Counted from the stretch's first letter, positions 43,080-52,771 are shown. The stretch is DNA of 64,000 nucleotides from Pseudomonas sp. N40(2020) (GCF_014472415.1 NZ_JACSZV010000021.1:1-64000); one strand, 5' to 3'. Made by a program: numbers and translations. Notes: generated from the letters alone by a model not told the origin.

Positions 43080-43559
43080 ATGAGGATTTCTCTCCATCAA
43101 CGTCAGACCCAGCGCGGCATGGTGTTGCTGGTCAGTCTGGTGTTTCTGTTGTTGCTCACAGTGATTGGCCTGTCGTCGATGCAGAGTGCCAACCTGCAGG
43201 AGAAAATGGCCGGCAGCGTGAGCCTGCGCAACCAGTCGTTCCAGACCGCCGAAGCGGCGTTGCGTGTGGGCGAGAGTGCGGTGCAACTGGACAGCTACTC
43301 GTTGGCCGTATGCAGCGGCACGGCGCAATGTGCGCCGCCTGCGGAGTCATCGGTGGTCAGTGCGGCAGGGCTCAATTCGACGTCCGGCGTGACCTGGATC
43401 GCCGCCGGGAGCGGGTTCTATGGCGTGCAGAACATCGGCACGACGCTGACCGCCGTGAATGTGCCGAGCAACACCTCGGCGACGCTGTATCGAGTGACCG
43501 CTGTCGGGATCGTCGGCACTTCGCGTAGCGTGGTGGAGAGTGTCTATGCGAAGTATTAA
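43080..43559 (+). CDS. pilX: Minor pilin PilX
   Basis: A 159-residue minor pilin, with leader MRISLHQRQTQRG cut before MVLLVSLVFLLLLTVIGLS. It lacks the glutamate at mature position 5, as PilX proteins do. The rest has the PilX features SMQSANLQEKMAGSVSLRNQ and AEAALRVGESAV. I start at ATG 43080, with GAGGG at 43067-43071; a GTG at 43065 overlapping the pilW stop is also possible. It ends 14 bases inside pilY1, so translation is coupled. Two cysteines (VCSGTAQC) could form a disulfide. Confidence 0.86.
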   Translation: MRISLHQRQTQRGMVLLVSLVFLLLLTVIGLSSMQSANLQEKMAGSVSLRNQSFQTAEAALRVGESAVQLDSYSLAVCSGTAQCAPPAESSVVSAAGLNSTSGVTWIAAGSGFYGVQNIGTTLTAVNVPSNTSATLYRVTAVGIVGTSRSVVESVYAKY

Positions 43560-46500
43560 ACGCTACGCATCGCTGCTGATCGGTATGTTGCTGAGTTTCT
43601 ATCTGACGGCGCCTGCCTATGCATTTACGCCGTCCGATTCGCCGCTGCTGAGCGCTGCGGCAGTGGCGCCGAACGTCATGCTGCTGATCGATGACTCGGG
43701 GAGTATGAACAGCATCATTTATGCAGCGGGATTCGATCCGACCGCTGACCGCACGCCGGCCCGGGAGTGCAATGCATTCCTCGGGTTGTGCTCGGCCCTG
43801 AATGCGCCAGCGATTACCGGCGATACCGTGTTTTTATCGAGCCTTCCAACCTCCGGATGCTCCGGTGGGGCGTATGCGTTCTACAACAACAGCCTGGCGC
43901 CGCTGTGTCTGAAACTGCCGGACCCGGTGGGCAACGGCAACACGCGTTACTCAGGGGATTACATTGCCTACGTGGTCAGTCTTGCGATCAACAACGGCAC
44001 CCGCGACTTCACTAATGGGGCGATTCCCAACGATTACCGCATCAACGTTGCGCGCAACGTCTCCACGGCACTGGTCACAAGCAACAGGACGTTGCGCATC
44101 GGTCTGTCGACATTCAACCCGGCCACCAACAACAACTCGGGCAATGGCGGTTACATCGCCCGCACCATCACCGACATGTCACCGGTTTCCGGCAGCGTGA
44201 CCCAGGGCCAGGCCGATACCAACTACAACGCGCTTATTTCAGCCATTAACAATCTGAGTGCCGTGGCCAACACGCCATTGGCGGAAACCTATTACGAAAT
44301 CACCCGCTACATGCGCGGCATGGCGCCGTATTACAACAACACGCCGAATACTTACACCAGCCCGATCCAATACCGTTGTCAGAAGAATTATGGTGTGGTG
44401 ATTACCGACGGTTTGCCCACCTTTGACCGTACCTTCCCGAGCAACGACCCGCTGGGCGGCAGCCGCTTGCCGAACTGGGACGGGGTCAACAATGACGGCA
44501 ATAACCTCAATGGCGACAGCGAGGGCAACACGCTGTATCTGGACGATATCGCCAAGTTCGCTTTCGATATCGACATGCGTTCGACCGGCAATGATGCGGC
44601 GGGCAAGAGCTGGAACGCAGTGGATTTTCCCAAACAGAACATGAACACCTACACCGTGGGTTTCGCTGCTGACAACGACATGCTCTCTGACGCGGCGAGT
44701 TACGGGCAGGGCAAGTACTATCAGGCAACCGACAGCACCGGCCTGAACGCGGCATTGTCGTCGGCACTGAGTGACATCACTTCCAAGTCGGGCTCAGGCG
44801 GCGCCGGCGTCACCAGCGGAACCACGCTGACCAGTAGCAGCAGTTTTTACCAGACCACTTACGACCCCAAGGATTGGCGCGGCACCATCAAGTCTTTTGG
44901 CTTTACATCGGCTGGAGCGGTGAATACGTCGACGGCACAGTGGACCACGGACACGACTATTGTGCCGGGCGCAACTGTGCCGACTTATCAATCGTGGAAC
45001 ACCGCCAGCAACGCTGCCGTGACGCTTGCTTATGGTAATTTTTCCGCCACGCAGCAGACGACGCTCAGTCAGGGATTGCCCACCGGTATCACGGGTATCG
45101 ATCTGGTCGAGTGGAGCAAAGGCACCAACAAGGCCGGACTCAAGGTGCGCAACGTGTTGTTGGGCGACATCATCAACTCGCCGCTGGTACTCGCGTCACC
45201 TACGGATAAAACCGCCTCCGATCTGTCTGGCGACACCACCTATACCTCCTACTTGAACACCAAAGCGTCGAATATGAACACCAGCCTGGTGGTGAATGCC
45301 AACGACGGTTTCGTCAATGTCATCAATTCGGCCAACGGCACTCGGCGTTACGCCTATATGCCGTCCAGTGTGTTGCCGTCTCTGCGGTTGATTGCCGATC
45401 CGACCTACATCAACGGTGTCAGTCACAAGTTTCTGGTGGATGGCCAGGTCGGGGTATATGACGCGCAACTCAACAGCGCCTGGAAGACTCTTGCCATCGG
45501 CGGCACCGGTGCCGGTGGCAAGACGTTCTACGCGCTGCAACTGTTCGACGCTTCGGCGGGCAACGTGATGCGTGCGCTGTGGGAAGTCAGTGGGCCAACG
45601 ACCGCGAACACCGCCAACGTTTTCAATGATCTGGGTTATGCCTACGCGCGGCCGGAAGTGGCACGCTTGGCCGATGGTCGCTGGGCGGCGTTCATTTCCA
45701 ACGGCTACGGCAGCAACTCCGGCGTGGCAGCGTTGTACGTGCTGGATGTGCGCGATGGCTCGCTGATCAAGAAAATCGTGATCGACAGTTCAGAAACCAC
45801 CAACGGTCTGTCGTCGGTGAAGCTCAAGGTCAATTCGCAAAATGTGGTGCAGGCGGCTTACGGCGGTGACTTGAAAGGGCGGTTGTGGAAGTTTGATCTG
45901 AGTGCCACGTCGACGGACAGCTGGGGCGTGGCGTTTTCCGGCAAACCGCTGTTCACCACGGCGGGCGGCGCGACTCAGCCGATCACCGCGCAACCCTTGC
46001 TGGCGGACAATTCATTGGGTGGCAAACAGATTTTCGTCGGTACCGGTAAATTCAACGAAACGGCAGACAAGACCAACAAGGATTTGCAGGCGTTTTACTC
46101 GGTGTGGGATGCCGATGGCGGCTCGGGACAGCTCACAGTCAGCAGTTTGCAGCCACAGGCGATAACCGGCTCATTCTCCGGCAGCTCCGGGCAATTCCTG
46201 ACCACAACGCAGAATGACACGACGTATCCGGGGGAGAAGGGCTGGTATCTGCCGCTGGTGTATAACAACGTGCTGACCGGCGAGCGGGTCATCAATCAGG
46301 CGAGTATCGTGCTGGGTCGTATCGTCTTCACTACGGCGAGTGTCGATACCACTGACCCTTGTGCGAGTTTTGGTACAGGCAAACTGGTCGAACTCGATGC
46401 TTTCAGCGGTAAGATGCTCAACTATGCCGTGATCGACACCAATGCCGATGGAGTAGTCAACAGCTCCGACACTATTTCCAGCGGTGTGGTTTTTACCGGG

Positions 46501-46635
46501 GGCATTCCGACCCTGAACGCCATTATCAATGCCGGCACAGGCAAGGTCACGACGGACAGCAGTGGCACCATCACGTTGGTTGTAGAAAAGGGCGGCGGCG
46601 GCAGCCGTCGTATCATGTGGCGACAAATACAGTAA
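43546..46635 (+). CDS. pilY1: Pilus tip adhesin PilY1
   Basis: A 1029-residue exported protein. A signal peptide (cleaved at about 26, PAYA) is followed by a von Willebrand factor A-like domain whose metal-site DxSxS is at D49-S51-S53 (LLIDDSGSMNS). The C-terminal half is a beta-propeller (PilY1 domain) with VLDVRDGSLIKKIV repeats and an EF-hand-like calcium loop (DTNADGVVNSSD, about residues 963-975). In P. aeruginosa PilY1 is at the pilus tip and controls twitching, adhesion and c-di-GMP signalling. This one is shorter than the 1161 residues there. I start at the ATG at 43546 (MRSIKRYASLL). It overlaps pilX and is followed by pilE after 15 bases. Confidence 0.92.
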   Translation: MRSIKRYASLLIGMLLSFYLTAPAYAFTPSDSPLLSAAAVAPNVMLLIDDSGSMNSIIYAAGFDPTADRTPARECNAFLGLCSALNAPAITGDTVFLSSLPTSGCSGGAYAFYNNSLAPLCLKLPDPVGNGNTRYSGDYIAYVVSLAINNGTRDFTNGAIPNDYRINVARNVSTALVTSNRTLRIGLSTFNPATNNNSGNGGYIARTITDMSPVSGSVTQGQADTNYNALISAINNLSAVANTPLAETYYEITRYMRGMAPYYNNTPNTYTSPIQYRCQKNYGVVITDGLPTFDRTFPSNDPLGGSRLPNWDGVNNDGNNLNGDSEGNTLYLDDIAKFAFDIDMRSTGNDAAGKSWNAVDFPKQNMNTYTVGFAADNDMLSDAASYGQGKYYQATDSTGLNAALSSALSDITSKSGSGGAGVTSGTTLTSSSSFYQTTYDPKDWRGTIKSFGFTSAGAVNTSTAQWTTDTTIVPGATVPTYQSWNTASNAAVTLAYGNFSATQQTTLSQGLPTGITGIDLVEWSKGTNKAGLKVRNVLLGDIINSPLVLASPTDKTASDLSGDTTYTSYLNTKASNMNTSLVVNANDGFVNVINSANGTRRYAYMPSSVLPSLRLIADPTYINGVSHKFLVDGQVGVYDAQLNSAWKTLAIGGTGAGGKTFYALQLFDASAGNVMRALWEVSGPTTANTANVFNDLGYAYARPEVARLADGRWAAFISNGYGSNSGVAALYVLDVRDGSLIKKIVIDSSETTNGLSSVKLKVNSQNVVQAAYGGDLKGRLWKFDLSATSTDSWGVAFSGKPLFTTAGGATQPITAQPLLADNSLGGKQIFVGTGKFNETADKTNKDLQAFYSVWDADGGSGQLTVSSLQPQAITGSFSGSSGQFLTTTQNDTTYPGEKGWYLPLVYNNVLTGERVINQASIVLGRIVFTTASVDTTDPCASFGTGKLVELDAFSGKMLNYAVIDTNADGVVNSSDTISSGVVFTGGIPTLNAIINAGTGKVTTDSSGTITLVVEKGGGGSRRIMWRQIQ

Positions 46636-46650
46636 GTGAGAGTTTGAGGC

Positions 46651-47052
46651 ATGAGCAGATCCAACCGAGGCTTCACCCTGATCGAAATCATGATCGTGAT
46701 TGCGATCATCGGGATCATGCTCACCATTGGCATTCCAAGCTATACCGAATACGTGAAGAAGGGTCGGCGCGCCGAAGTTGTATCGCTACTGTCGGAACAG
46801 GCGCAGAGCCTCGAACGTTTCTACACCAGAAACAATCTCTACACCGGCATCACTGGTCTGAGTGCGGGCAACGATTTCTACACCATCACGCCGACGATCA
46901 CTGACCAAACTTTCCTGCTGACTGCCACACGCAAGTCGGGCACGGCCATGGCCACCGACAAGTGCGGTGATTTCACCCTGACCAACACGGGTGTCAGAAG
47001 CATGAGCAATGCGACTACCGGGCTGACCACCAAGGATTGCTGGGGCCGCTGA
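46651..47052 (+). CDS. pilE: Minor pilin PilE
   Basis: A 133-residue minor pilin. The leader MSRSNRG is cut before FTLIEIMIVIAIIGIM; E5 is present. The domain continues SYTEYVKKGRRAEVVSLL and ends with two cysteines that could form the D-loop disulfide (DKCGDFTL...TTKDCWGR). It begins 15 bases behind pilY1; the gene pilY2, which lies between them in P. aeruginosa, is not present. It is the last gene of the operon that starts at 41439. The next gene (thiO) is 58 bases further on and unrelated in function. Confidence 0.9.
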   Translation: MSRSNRGFTLIEIMIVIAIIGIMLTIGIPSYTEYVKKGRRAEVVSLLSEQAQSLERFYTRNNLYTGITGLSAGNDFYTITPTITDQTFLLTATRKSGTAMATDKCGDFTLTNTGVRSMSNATTGLTTKDCWGR

Positions 47053-47109
47053 GGCGTATTCTTTCGGGCGCCTTTTGCGCCCACTGTCTTTTTTACGGTT
47101 GGATCAAAC

Positions 47110-48210
47110 ATGACCAGGCAACAGCAAGTGGTGATTGTCGGTGGCGGGGTGATTGGCCTGCTGACCGCCTACAATCTCGCCTCCGAAGTGGGCAGCGTGG
47201 TGCTGCTGGATCGCTCGAACGTCGGCCAGGAATCGTCCTGGGCGGGCGGCGGCATCGTTTCTCCGCTGTATCCGTGGCGCTACAGCCCGGCAGTCACCGC
47301 GCTGGCGCATTGGTCGCAGGATTTTTATCCACAGCTCGGCGAGCGATTGTTTGCTGATACCGGTGTAGATCCCGAGGTTCACACCACAGGCCTGTACTGG
47401 TTGGATCTGGACGACGAAGCCGAAGCGCTGGCCTGGGCTGAGCGGGAGAACCGGCCCCTGCGGGCTGTGGATATCTCGGCGGCCCATGACGCGGTGCCGG
47501 TACTTGGCGGTGGTTTCTCGCGGGCGATCTACATGGCTGATGTGGCCAACGTAAGAAACCCGCGTCTGGTGAAGTCGCTGAAAGCGGCATTGCAGGCGCT
47601 GCCGAACGTGATCATTCACGAGCAGTGCGAGGTCAGCGGGTTTGTTCGTGAGGGTGAGCGGGTTGTTGGTGTGCAAACCGCCACTGGCGTGATCAAGGGC
47701 GATGAGGTGGTGCTGACGGCGGGTGCGTGGAGCGGTGATTTGCTCAAGACGCTTAACCTGACGCTGCCGGTGCAGCCAGTCAAAGGCCAGATGATCCTCT
47801 ACAAATGCGCGGCTGATTTCTTGCCGAGCATGGTGTTGGCCAAGGGCCGTTATGCGATTCCGCGTCGCGACGGGCATATCCTGATCGGCAGCACGCTGGA
47901 ACATGAGGGCTACGACAAGACGCCGACCGATGTTGCGCTGGAAAGCCTGAAAGCCTCGGCGGTGGAGTTGTTGCCAGCGCTGGCGGAGGCCGAAGTGGTC
48001 GGGCATTGGGCCGGGTTACGTCCGGGTTCGCCTGAGGGGGTTCCTTATATTGGCCGAGTGCCGGGGTTTGATGGCTTGTGGCTCAACTGTGGGCATTACC
48101 GAAATGGGTTGGTGCTGGCGCCGGCGTCATGTCAGTTGTTTGCCGATGTAATGTTGGGGCGCACGCCGATTATTGATCCGGCGCCGTATGCGCCAGAAGG
48201 CCGCATCTAG
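47110..48210 (+). CDS. thiO: Glycine oxidase ThiO
   Basis: A 366-residue FAD-dependent amine oxidase that makes iminoglyoxylate (dehydroglycine) for the thiazole ring of thiamine. The N-terminal Rossmann motif is VIVGGGVIGLLTAYNLAS, followed by the DAO-family core (VGQESSWAGGGIVSPLYPW; AGLRPGSPEGVPYIGRVPG). The length matches ThiO (about 365-369). The ATG 47110 sits 58 bases after the pilE stop. The other thi genes are not in this window. A REP doublet follows, then the convergent pilR. Alternative: another D-amino-acid oxidase of the DAO family, but the size and conserved ends support ThiO. Confidence 0.85.
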   Translation: MTRQQQVVIVGGGVIGLLTAYNLASEVGSVVLLDRSNVGQESSWAGGGIVSPLYPWRYSPAVTALAHWSQDFYPQLGERLFADTGVDPEVHTTGLYWLDLDDEAEALAWAERENRPLRAVDISAAHDAVPVLGGGFSRAIYMADVANVRNPRLVKSLKAALQALPNVIIHEQCEVSGFVREGERVVGVQTATGVIKGDEVVLTAGAWSGDLLKTLNLTLPVQPVKGQMILYKCAADFLPSMVLAKGRYAIPRRDGHILIGSTLEHEGYDKTPTDVALESLKASAVELLPALAEAEVVGHWAGLRPGSPEGVPYIGRVPGFDGLWLNCGHYRNGLVLAPASCQLFADVMLGRTPIIDPAPYAPEGRI

Positions 48211-48240
48211 TCAGATACCCTCTGGTGTCTGTTAGGCGGC

Positions 48241-48315
48241 CATCGCGGGCAAGCCCGCTCCCACAGTGTTCGTGGAGTAACCGAAAACCCTGTGGGAGCG
48301 GGCTTGCCCGCGATG
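48241..48315. repeat. REP doublet between thiO and pilR
   Basis: Perfect 26-base arms (48241-48266 and 48290-48315), starting CATCGCGGGCAAGCCCGC. It lies between the convergent thiO and pilR genes and may serve as a shared terminator. The outer stem shares its core with the single hairpin at 4041. Confidence 0.87.
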
Positions 48316-48321
48316 AGGCCC

Positions 48322-49668
48322 TCAATCCAGACCGAGTTTTTTCAGCCTGTAGCGCATCGACCTGAACGAAAGACTCAACCGTTGCGCCGCCGCCGTGCGG
48401 TTCCAGCGGGTTTCCTCCAGCGCCTGCAGGATCAGTTTGCGCTCGACGCTCTCCAGGTAATCCTCCAGATTGTCGATCTGCGTCAAGTCCGCAATCCCGC
48501 CATCCGCCGCGCAGTTGCCTTCGCTCAAGCGCAGGTCTTCAGCCTCGATCACGCGGTTCTCACACAAGGTGTGCGCGCGTTCGAGAACGTTCTCCAATTC
48601 CCGCACATTGCCCGGAAAGCGATAATTTTTCAGCGCTTCCAACGCCTGCGGATGCAGGCGCGTAGCTGGTTGCCCGGTGTCTTTGGCCAAGCGCTGGAGC
48701 ATGTGAGCCGCCAGCACTTCAATGTCATCGCGGCGCTCGCGCAGGGACGGCACGCGCAGTTCAATCACGTTGAGCCGGTAATACAGATCCTGGCGAAAAC
48801 GCTCGGCGGCAACTTCTGCATCGAGATCCTTGTGCGTGGCACAGAGTATTCGTACATCAACCACGGTTTCCTGCTGGCCGCCAACGCTGCGCACGGCTTT
48901 TTCCTGAATCGCCCGCAGCAACTTGACCTGCATCGAGAGTGGCAAGTCTGCCACTTCATCAAGAAATAACGTGCCGCCGTGTGCGGCCTGAAACAGCCCC
49001 GGCTTGTCCTCGACCGCGCCAGTGAAACTGCCTTTGCGATGGCCGAAAAACTCGCTTTCCATCAGCTCCGAAGGAATCGCCCCGCAATTGACCGGCACAA
49101 ACGGTTGGCCGGCACGCGGGCCTTGTTCGTGAATCAGTCGCGCAACCAACTCTTTGCCGCTGCCGGATTCGCCGCTGATGTACACCGGCGCCTGACTGCG
49201 AGCCAGTTTATCGATTTGCTTGCGCAGCGTGCGCATCGGTAATGAATCGCCAAGCAATCGTCGATCAATCGAGACAGAAACGCCGCCCACCGCCGGCATG
49301 CGCAGCGCTGTTGCGACCAGTTCGCGCAATCGTGTGAGATCCACCGGCTTGGTGAGAAAGTCGAAAGCGCCGGCCTTCAGCGCGTTGATCGCCGTTTCGA
49401 GGCTGCCATACGCGGTAATCATCGCCACCGGCAACTGGGGATAACGATGCTGGATGTGCTGCACCAGTTCCAGCCCCGTGCCGTCGGGCAGGCGCATGTC
49501 GGTCAGGCATAGGTCAAAGGCCTCGCGCTGCAGCAACGCTTGGGCTTCGCCAAGATTGCGTGCGCTGAAGGTGTCGAGTTTCATCCGTCCCAGGGTGATT
49601 TCCAGGAGTTCGCGGATATCCGGTTCGTCGTCGACGATGAGGACTTTTTGCCGTGGGCTGGTGTTCAA
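48322..49668 (-). CDS. pilR: Two-component sigma-54 activator PilR
   Basis: A 448-residue NtrC-type regulator (PilR in P. aeruginosa has 445) that switches on pilA with sigma-54. The receiver domain has the acid pocket DDEPD (13-17) and the phospho-aspartate D57 (LTDMRLPDG). The AAA+ domain has GESGSGKELVAR and the sigma-54 contact loop as KGSFTGAVED, in which S replaces the usual A of GAFTGA. A Fis-type helix-turn-helix ends the protein (RTAAAQRLSLSFRSMRYRL). The start is a TTG at 49668 overlapping the pilS stop (TTGA), so translation is coupled. The major pilin gene is not in the window. Confidence 0.93.
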   Translation of the reverse strand: MNTSPRQKVLIVDDEPDIRELLEITLGRMKLDTFSARNLGEAQALLQREAFDLCLTDMRLPDGTGLELVQHIQHRYPQLPVAMITAYGSLETAINALKAGAFDFLTKPVDLTRLRELVATALRMPAVGGVSVSIDRRLLGDSLPMRTLRKQIDKLARSQAPVYISGESGSGKELVARLIHEQGPRAGQPFVPVNCGAIPSELMESEFFGHRKGSFTGAVEDKPGLFQAAHGGTLFLDEVADLPLSMQVKLLRAIQEKAVRSVGGQQETVVDVRILCATHKDLDAEVAAERFRQDLYYRLNVIELRVPSLRERRDDIEVLAAHMLQRLAKDTGQPATRLHPQALEALKNYRFPGNVRELENVLERAHTLCENRVIEAEDLRLSEGNCAADGGIADLTQIDNLEDYLESVERKLILQALEETRWNRTAAAQRLSLSFRSMRYRLKKLGLD

Positions 49669-51275
49669 CTTTGTTTCCGTCCGTGAGCAAAGGTGATGCG
49701 AAAGCAGCCGCCGCCTTGGCGTGATTTGAAGTCTAGGCGCGCCTGGTTGCTTTCGCACAGCTCACGGGACAGATAAAGCCCAAGGCCGGTGCCCTGGCTG
49801 CTGGTAGTGAAGAACGGTTCGAACAGATGAGCCTGTTCATCGAGCGCCACGCCGGGGCCGTTGTCCTGCACTTCGAGCACTGCCAGCTGGCTGTCGAGAT
49901 CCATGAACAGATACAGCCAGACTTCAGCATGCTCATGCAGCAGGGCGCTGTGGCGCCAGCCGTTGCGTAGAAGATTGTCGAGAATTTGCGTGAGCTGGTT
50001 GGGGTCCATCAGGGTGGTGAAGTCGCCCGAGTTGATCCGCAGATGGATCTGCTGGCGCTCGGTGGCCTGCTCGCGGCTTTCTGCGACAAAGTTTTCCAGC
50101 CACGGCTTTAGATCCAGCCGTTGCGGGGCGCTCTGTTGGCGGCGGGACAGTTGCAGGACGTTTTCGATGACTCGGTTCATGCGTTGTGAGTGATCTTGAA
50201 TGATCTGCGTCAGACGCCGATCCGCGCCATCGAGTTCCTCGGATTCCCCCAATAGCTGTGCGGCGTGACTGATGGCCCCCAGCGGATTGCGAATTTCGTG
50301 GGAGATACCGGCGGTCAGGCGCCCGAGCGCGGCGAGTTTCAGTTGTTGGGCCTGTTGGGCGATTTGTGCGAGGTCTTCGAGAAACACCAGTGTCTGTTGA
50401 TTGGGGCTCTGTTCGAGGGCGATGAAGCTTGGCTGCAGTTCCAGGCCGTTGCCGGGGATTTTCAGGCTTTGCGGGCGCAGGGTCGGGTTGTTCATCCACA
50501 GTTGCAGGCGATCGACTAGCGCGGGCGAATAATCGTCGATCAAATGGCCTTGAAGGTGCGACTGCGCGAGCAAGGTCTGGGCGCTCTGATTGGCCAGTTG
50601 GACGCGGCGCTGTTCGTCGAGCACCAGGATCCCGGTGCGCATGCGTTGCAGAATCAGCGCGTTAAGGGCTTCAAGGCCGACCACCTCGCTGGCCCGTCGC
50701 TCAGCCAGAGTCTCACTGACTTCAAGGCGCCGGATCAGACCCTGAACCAGCAACGAGGCAGCAAAACACAAAGCACCGAGGGTGCCCGCTTGCAGGTATT
50801 CATTGGCGCTCAGCGGATGACTGAAGTTGAGCAGAAAACTAAAACCGACAATACCGAGCGCAGCGATGGCGGCAATCAGCAGGCCGATGCGTCGGCGCAG
50901 CAGGGTGTTGCTGATCGCCACCGAGACCACCAGCAAATTGCCGAGGGCACTAGCGACACCGCCCGCCGCGAAGAACAAACCGCACAACAGCAGCACATCG
51001 ACAAGCGCCAGGCTGAACAGTTGCGCGGGCCGCCGGGTGTTTTCAAGAAACACTACCAGAAGAATGTTCAGCACCAGATACAGCCAGCTGCCGCCGCGCA
51101 GCAGATCGTCGTTGGCCGACGTCAGCAGGCGGTTGTCCATGTTGCTGGAGATCAGCAGCACCAGGGTGATGCCGACACTTAAACGGTAGAGATGATAAAG
51201 GCGCAGCAGACGCTGAGCCTGTTTGCTGTCGGCGTTGGCGGCCTCAGCGATCACTGGAACCAGGGCCTTGCTCAA
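49665..51275 (-). CDS. pilS: Sensor kinase PilS
   Basis: A 536-residue inner-membrane histidine kinase (PilS has 530). About six membrane helices lie at residues 35-180, with a PAS-like region (ALILQRMRTGILVLDEQRRV) after them, then the H-box GISHEIRNPLGAI (His about residue 328), the N-box and the ATP-binding DNGPGVALDE. In P. aeruginosa PilS senses pilin in the membrane through its helices. The start is the first ATG (MSKALVPVIAEAANADSKQ). It overlaps the PP0621-like gene by 32 bases and pilR by 4 bases, so three genes form one transcript. Nothing is degenerate. Confidence 0.93.
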   Translation of the reverse strand: MSKALVPVIAEAANADSKQAQRLLRLYHLYRLSVGITLVLLISSNMDNRLLTSANDDLLRGGSWLYLVLNILLVVFLENTRRPAQLFSLALVDVLLLCGLFFAAGGVASALGNLLVVSVAISNTLLRRRIGLLIAAIAALGIVGFSFLLNFSHPLSANEYLQAGTLGALCFAASLLVQGLIRRLEVSETLAERRASEVVGLEALNALILQRMRTGILVLDEQRRVQLANQSAQTLLAQSHLQGHLIDDYSPALVDRLQLWMNNPTLRPQSLKIPGNGLELQPSFIALEQSPNQQTLVFLEDLAQIAQQAQQLKLAALGRLTAGISHEIRNPLGAISHAAQLLGESEELDGADRRLTQIIQDHSQRMNRVIENVLQLSRRQQSAPQRLDLKPWLENFVAESREQATERQQIHLRINSGDFTTLMDPNQLTQILDNLLRNGWRHSALLHEHAEVWLYLFMDLDSQLAVLEVQDNGPGVALDEQAHLFEPFFTTSSQGTGLGLYLSRELCESNQARLDFKSRQGGGCFRITFAHGRKQS

Positions 51276-51477
51276 GATGAGCCTGGCTGCAGTACCACTG
51301 TTGTTGAAGGTTCAGCGCGCGGTCGCGGGGCAGGTGCACGCCGCAATGGGCACAGCGCACCATCGGCGCGGCGTCCTGCTCGCGGGGAGATTGTGCGGAT
51401 GAGGCGGGGGCCTTGAATTTACGCCACAACCATATCGCAGCGAAAATCAGGGCAATCCAGAACAATAAACGAAGCAT
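51244..51477 (-). CDS. PP0621-like zinc-binding small protein
   Basis: A 77-residue protein: one N-terminal membrane helix (MLRLLFWIALIFAAIWLWRK), a short linker rich in A, S and P, and a C-terminal CxxC-type finger (RCAHCGVHLPRD ... YCSQAHLEQ). Three cysteines and two histidines could hold a zinc ion. It matches the Pseudomonas PP0621 family. The gene is the first of the pilS-pilR transcript and overlaps pilS by 32 bases, so co-expression with the pilus sensor is certain, but a functional tie is only an inference. No named function is known to me. Confidence 0.85.
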   Translation of the reverse strand: MLRLLFWIALIFAAIWLWRKFKAPASSAQSPREQDAAPMVRCAHCGVHLPRDRALNLQQQWYCSQAHLEQGPGSSDR

Positions 51478-51558
51478 GATGAGCGGCTTTTCGACTGATG
51501 ATCCGGCAGTTTAGCCAAGGACATGACAAGCGCACAGCCTATTAAAGCGCGGTCATGA

Positions 51559-51586
51559 AAAAGGGAGATCCGAAGATCTCCCTTTT
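51559..51586 (-). terminator. bamD terminator
   Basis: AAAAGGGAGATC-CGAA-GATCTCCCTTTT, a perfect 12-base stem with T-rich end, 18 bases behind the bamD stop. Confidence 0.9.
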
Positions 51587-51603
51587 CTGTGCATCCGGTG
51601 CGA

Positions 51604-52620
51604 TCAGTCGAACACGCCGAAAGTCATGTAGCTGAACCAGGAACGGTCGGTGTCGCTCGACTCAGGCTCCGGCTCTTCGATCACGTCACCGTTCTCGTCT
51701 TTAGGCTTCAGCTCGTTCGGGATCGCGTCTTTCGCGTCCTGGAACTGCTTCTGCACGTCCTGGTTGGCGCGGGTCTCTCCCGGCGGCAGCGGTGGACGCG
51801 ATTCGATCAGACCCAAAGTTGCCTTGCTCAGGAACGAACGGTTGTCGGCTTCGGCAACCCTTGGCACGAACTGGCCATCTTGCAGGCTAGGGTGGTTCGG
51901 GTAGTTGAGCTTCAGGGTTTCCAGGCTGCTGGCCGCCAGTTCGTCCAGGTGCAGACGCTGATAGGCTTCGGTCATCACCGCCAGGCCGTCACCGACCGAT
52001 GGGGTTTCCTGGAAGTTTTCCACGACATAACGACCACGGTTTGCAGCGGCAACGTACGCCTGACGGGTCAGGTAATAGTCGGCCACGTGGATTTCGTAGG
52101 CCGCCAGCAGGTTGCGCAGGTAAATCATGCGCTGCTTGGCGTCCGGCGCGTAGCGGCTGTTCGGATAGCGGCTGGTCAGCTGGGCGAACTCGTTGTAGGA
52201 GTCGCGGGCAGCGCCCGGGTCACGCTTGGTCATGTCCAGCGGCAGGAAGCGCGCCAGCAGGCCGACGTCCTGGTCGAAGGAAGTCAGACCTTTCAAGTAA
52301 TACGCGTAATCCACGTTCGGGTGCTGCGGATGCAAACGAATGAAACGCTCGGCGGCGGACTTTGCAGCTTCCGGTTCGGCGTTTTTATAGTTGGCGTAGA
52401 TCAGCTCCAGCTGTGCCTGATCGGCGTAGCGACCGAACGGATAACGCGACTCCAGAGCCTTCAGCTTGGCTGTGGCGCTGGTGTAGCTATTGTTGTCCAG
52501 GTCAGTCTGAGCCTGCTGATACAGCTCGGCTTCGCTGAGGTTTTCGTCTACGACTTCCTTCGATGAGCAAGCAGCGGTCAATGCGAGGATGGCGATCAGC
52601 AGCAGGTGTTTCACTTGCAT
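51604..52620 (-). CDS. bamD: Outer-membrane assembly lipoprotein BamD
   Basis: A 338-residue lipoprotein of the BAM complex that inserts outer-membrane beta-barrels; PAO1 ComL/BamD has about 341. The signal ends in LTAAC with the acylated cysteine at residue 18. The mature part is a row of tetratricopeptide-like repeats ([60 protein letters not shown]). I start at ATG 52620 ([12 protein letters not shown]), discarding an upstream in-frame start at 52725 that is not signal-like. It is divergent from rluD. A long acidic C-terminal tail ([18 protein letters not shown]) is typical of Pseudomonas. Confidence 0.95.
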   Translation of the reverse strand: MQVKHLLLIAILALTAACSSKEVVDENLSEAELYQQAQTDLDNNSYTSATAKLKALESRYPFGRYADQAQLELIYANYKNAEPEAAKSAAERFIRLHPQHPNVDYAYYLKGLTSFDQDVGLLARFLPLDMTKRDPGAARDSYNEFAQLTSRYPNSRYAPDAKQRMIYLRNLLAAYEIHVADYYLTRQAYVAAANRGRYVVENFQETPSVGDGLAVMTEAYQRLHLDELAASSLETLKLNYPNHPSLQDGQFVPRVAEADNRSFLSKATLGLIESRPPLPPGETRANQDVQKQFQDAKDAIPNELKPKDENGDVIEEPEPESSDTDRSWFSYMTFGVFD

Positions 52621-52771
52621 GGCGGCTTGCGTCCCTATGACGGCCGCTGTCTTGGGCGGGGCCGTCCTGTTATGATGAGCGCCCCGTTGAAAAGCCTCGG
52701 GGCAAAAGACGCCGTATTTAACCACAAGCGCGCAGCCGAAACCAAAAGCTGTGCCGACGCCCAGTCAGAGC

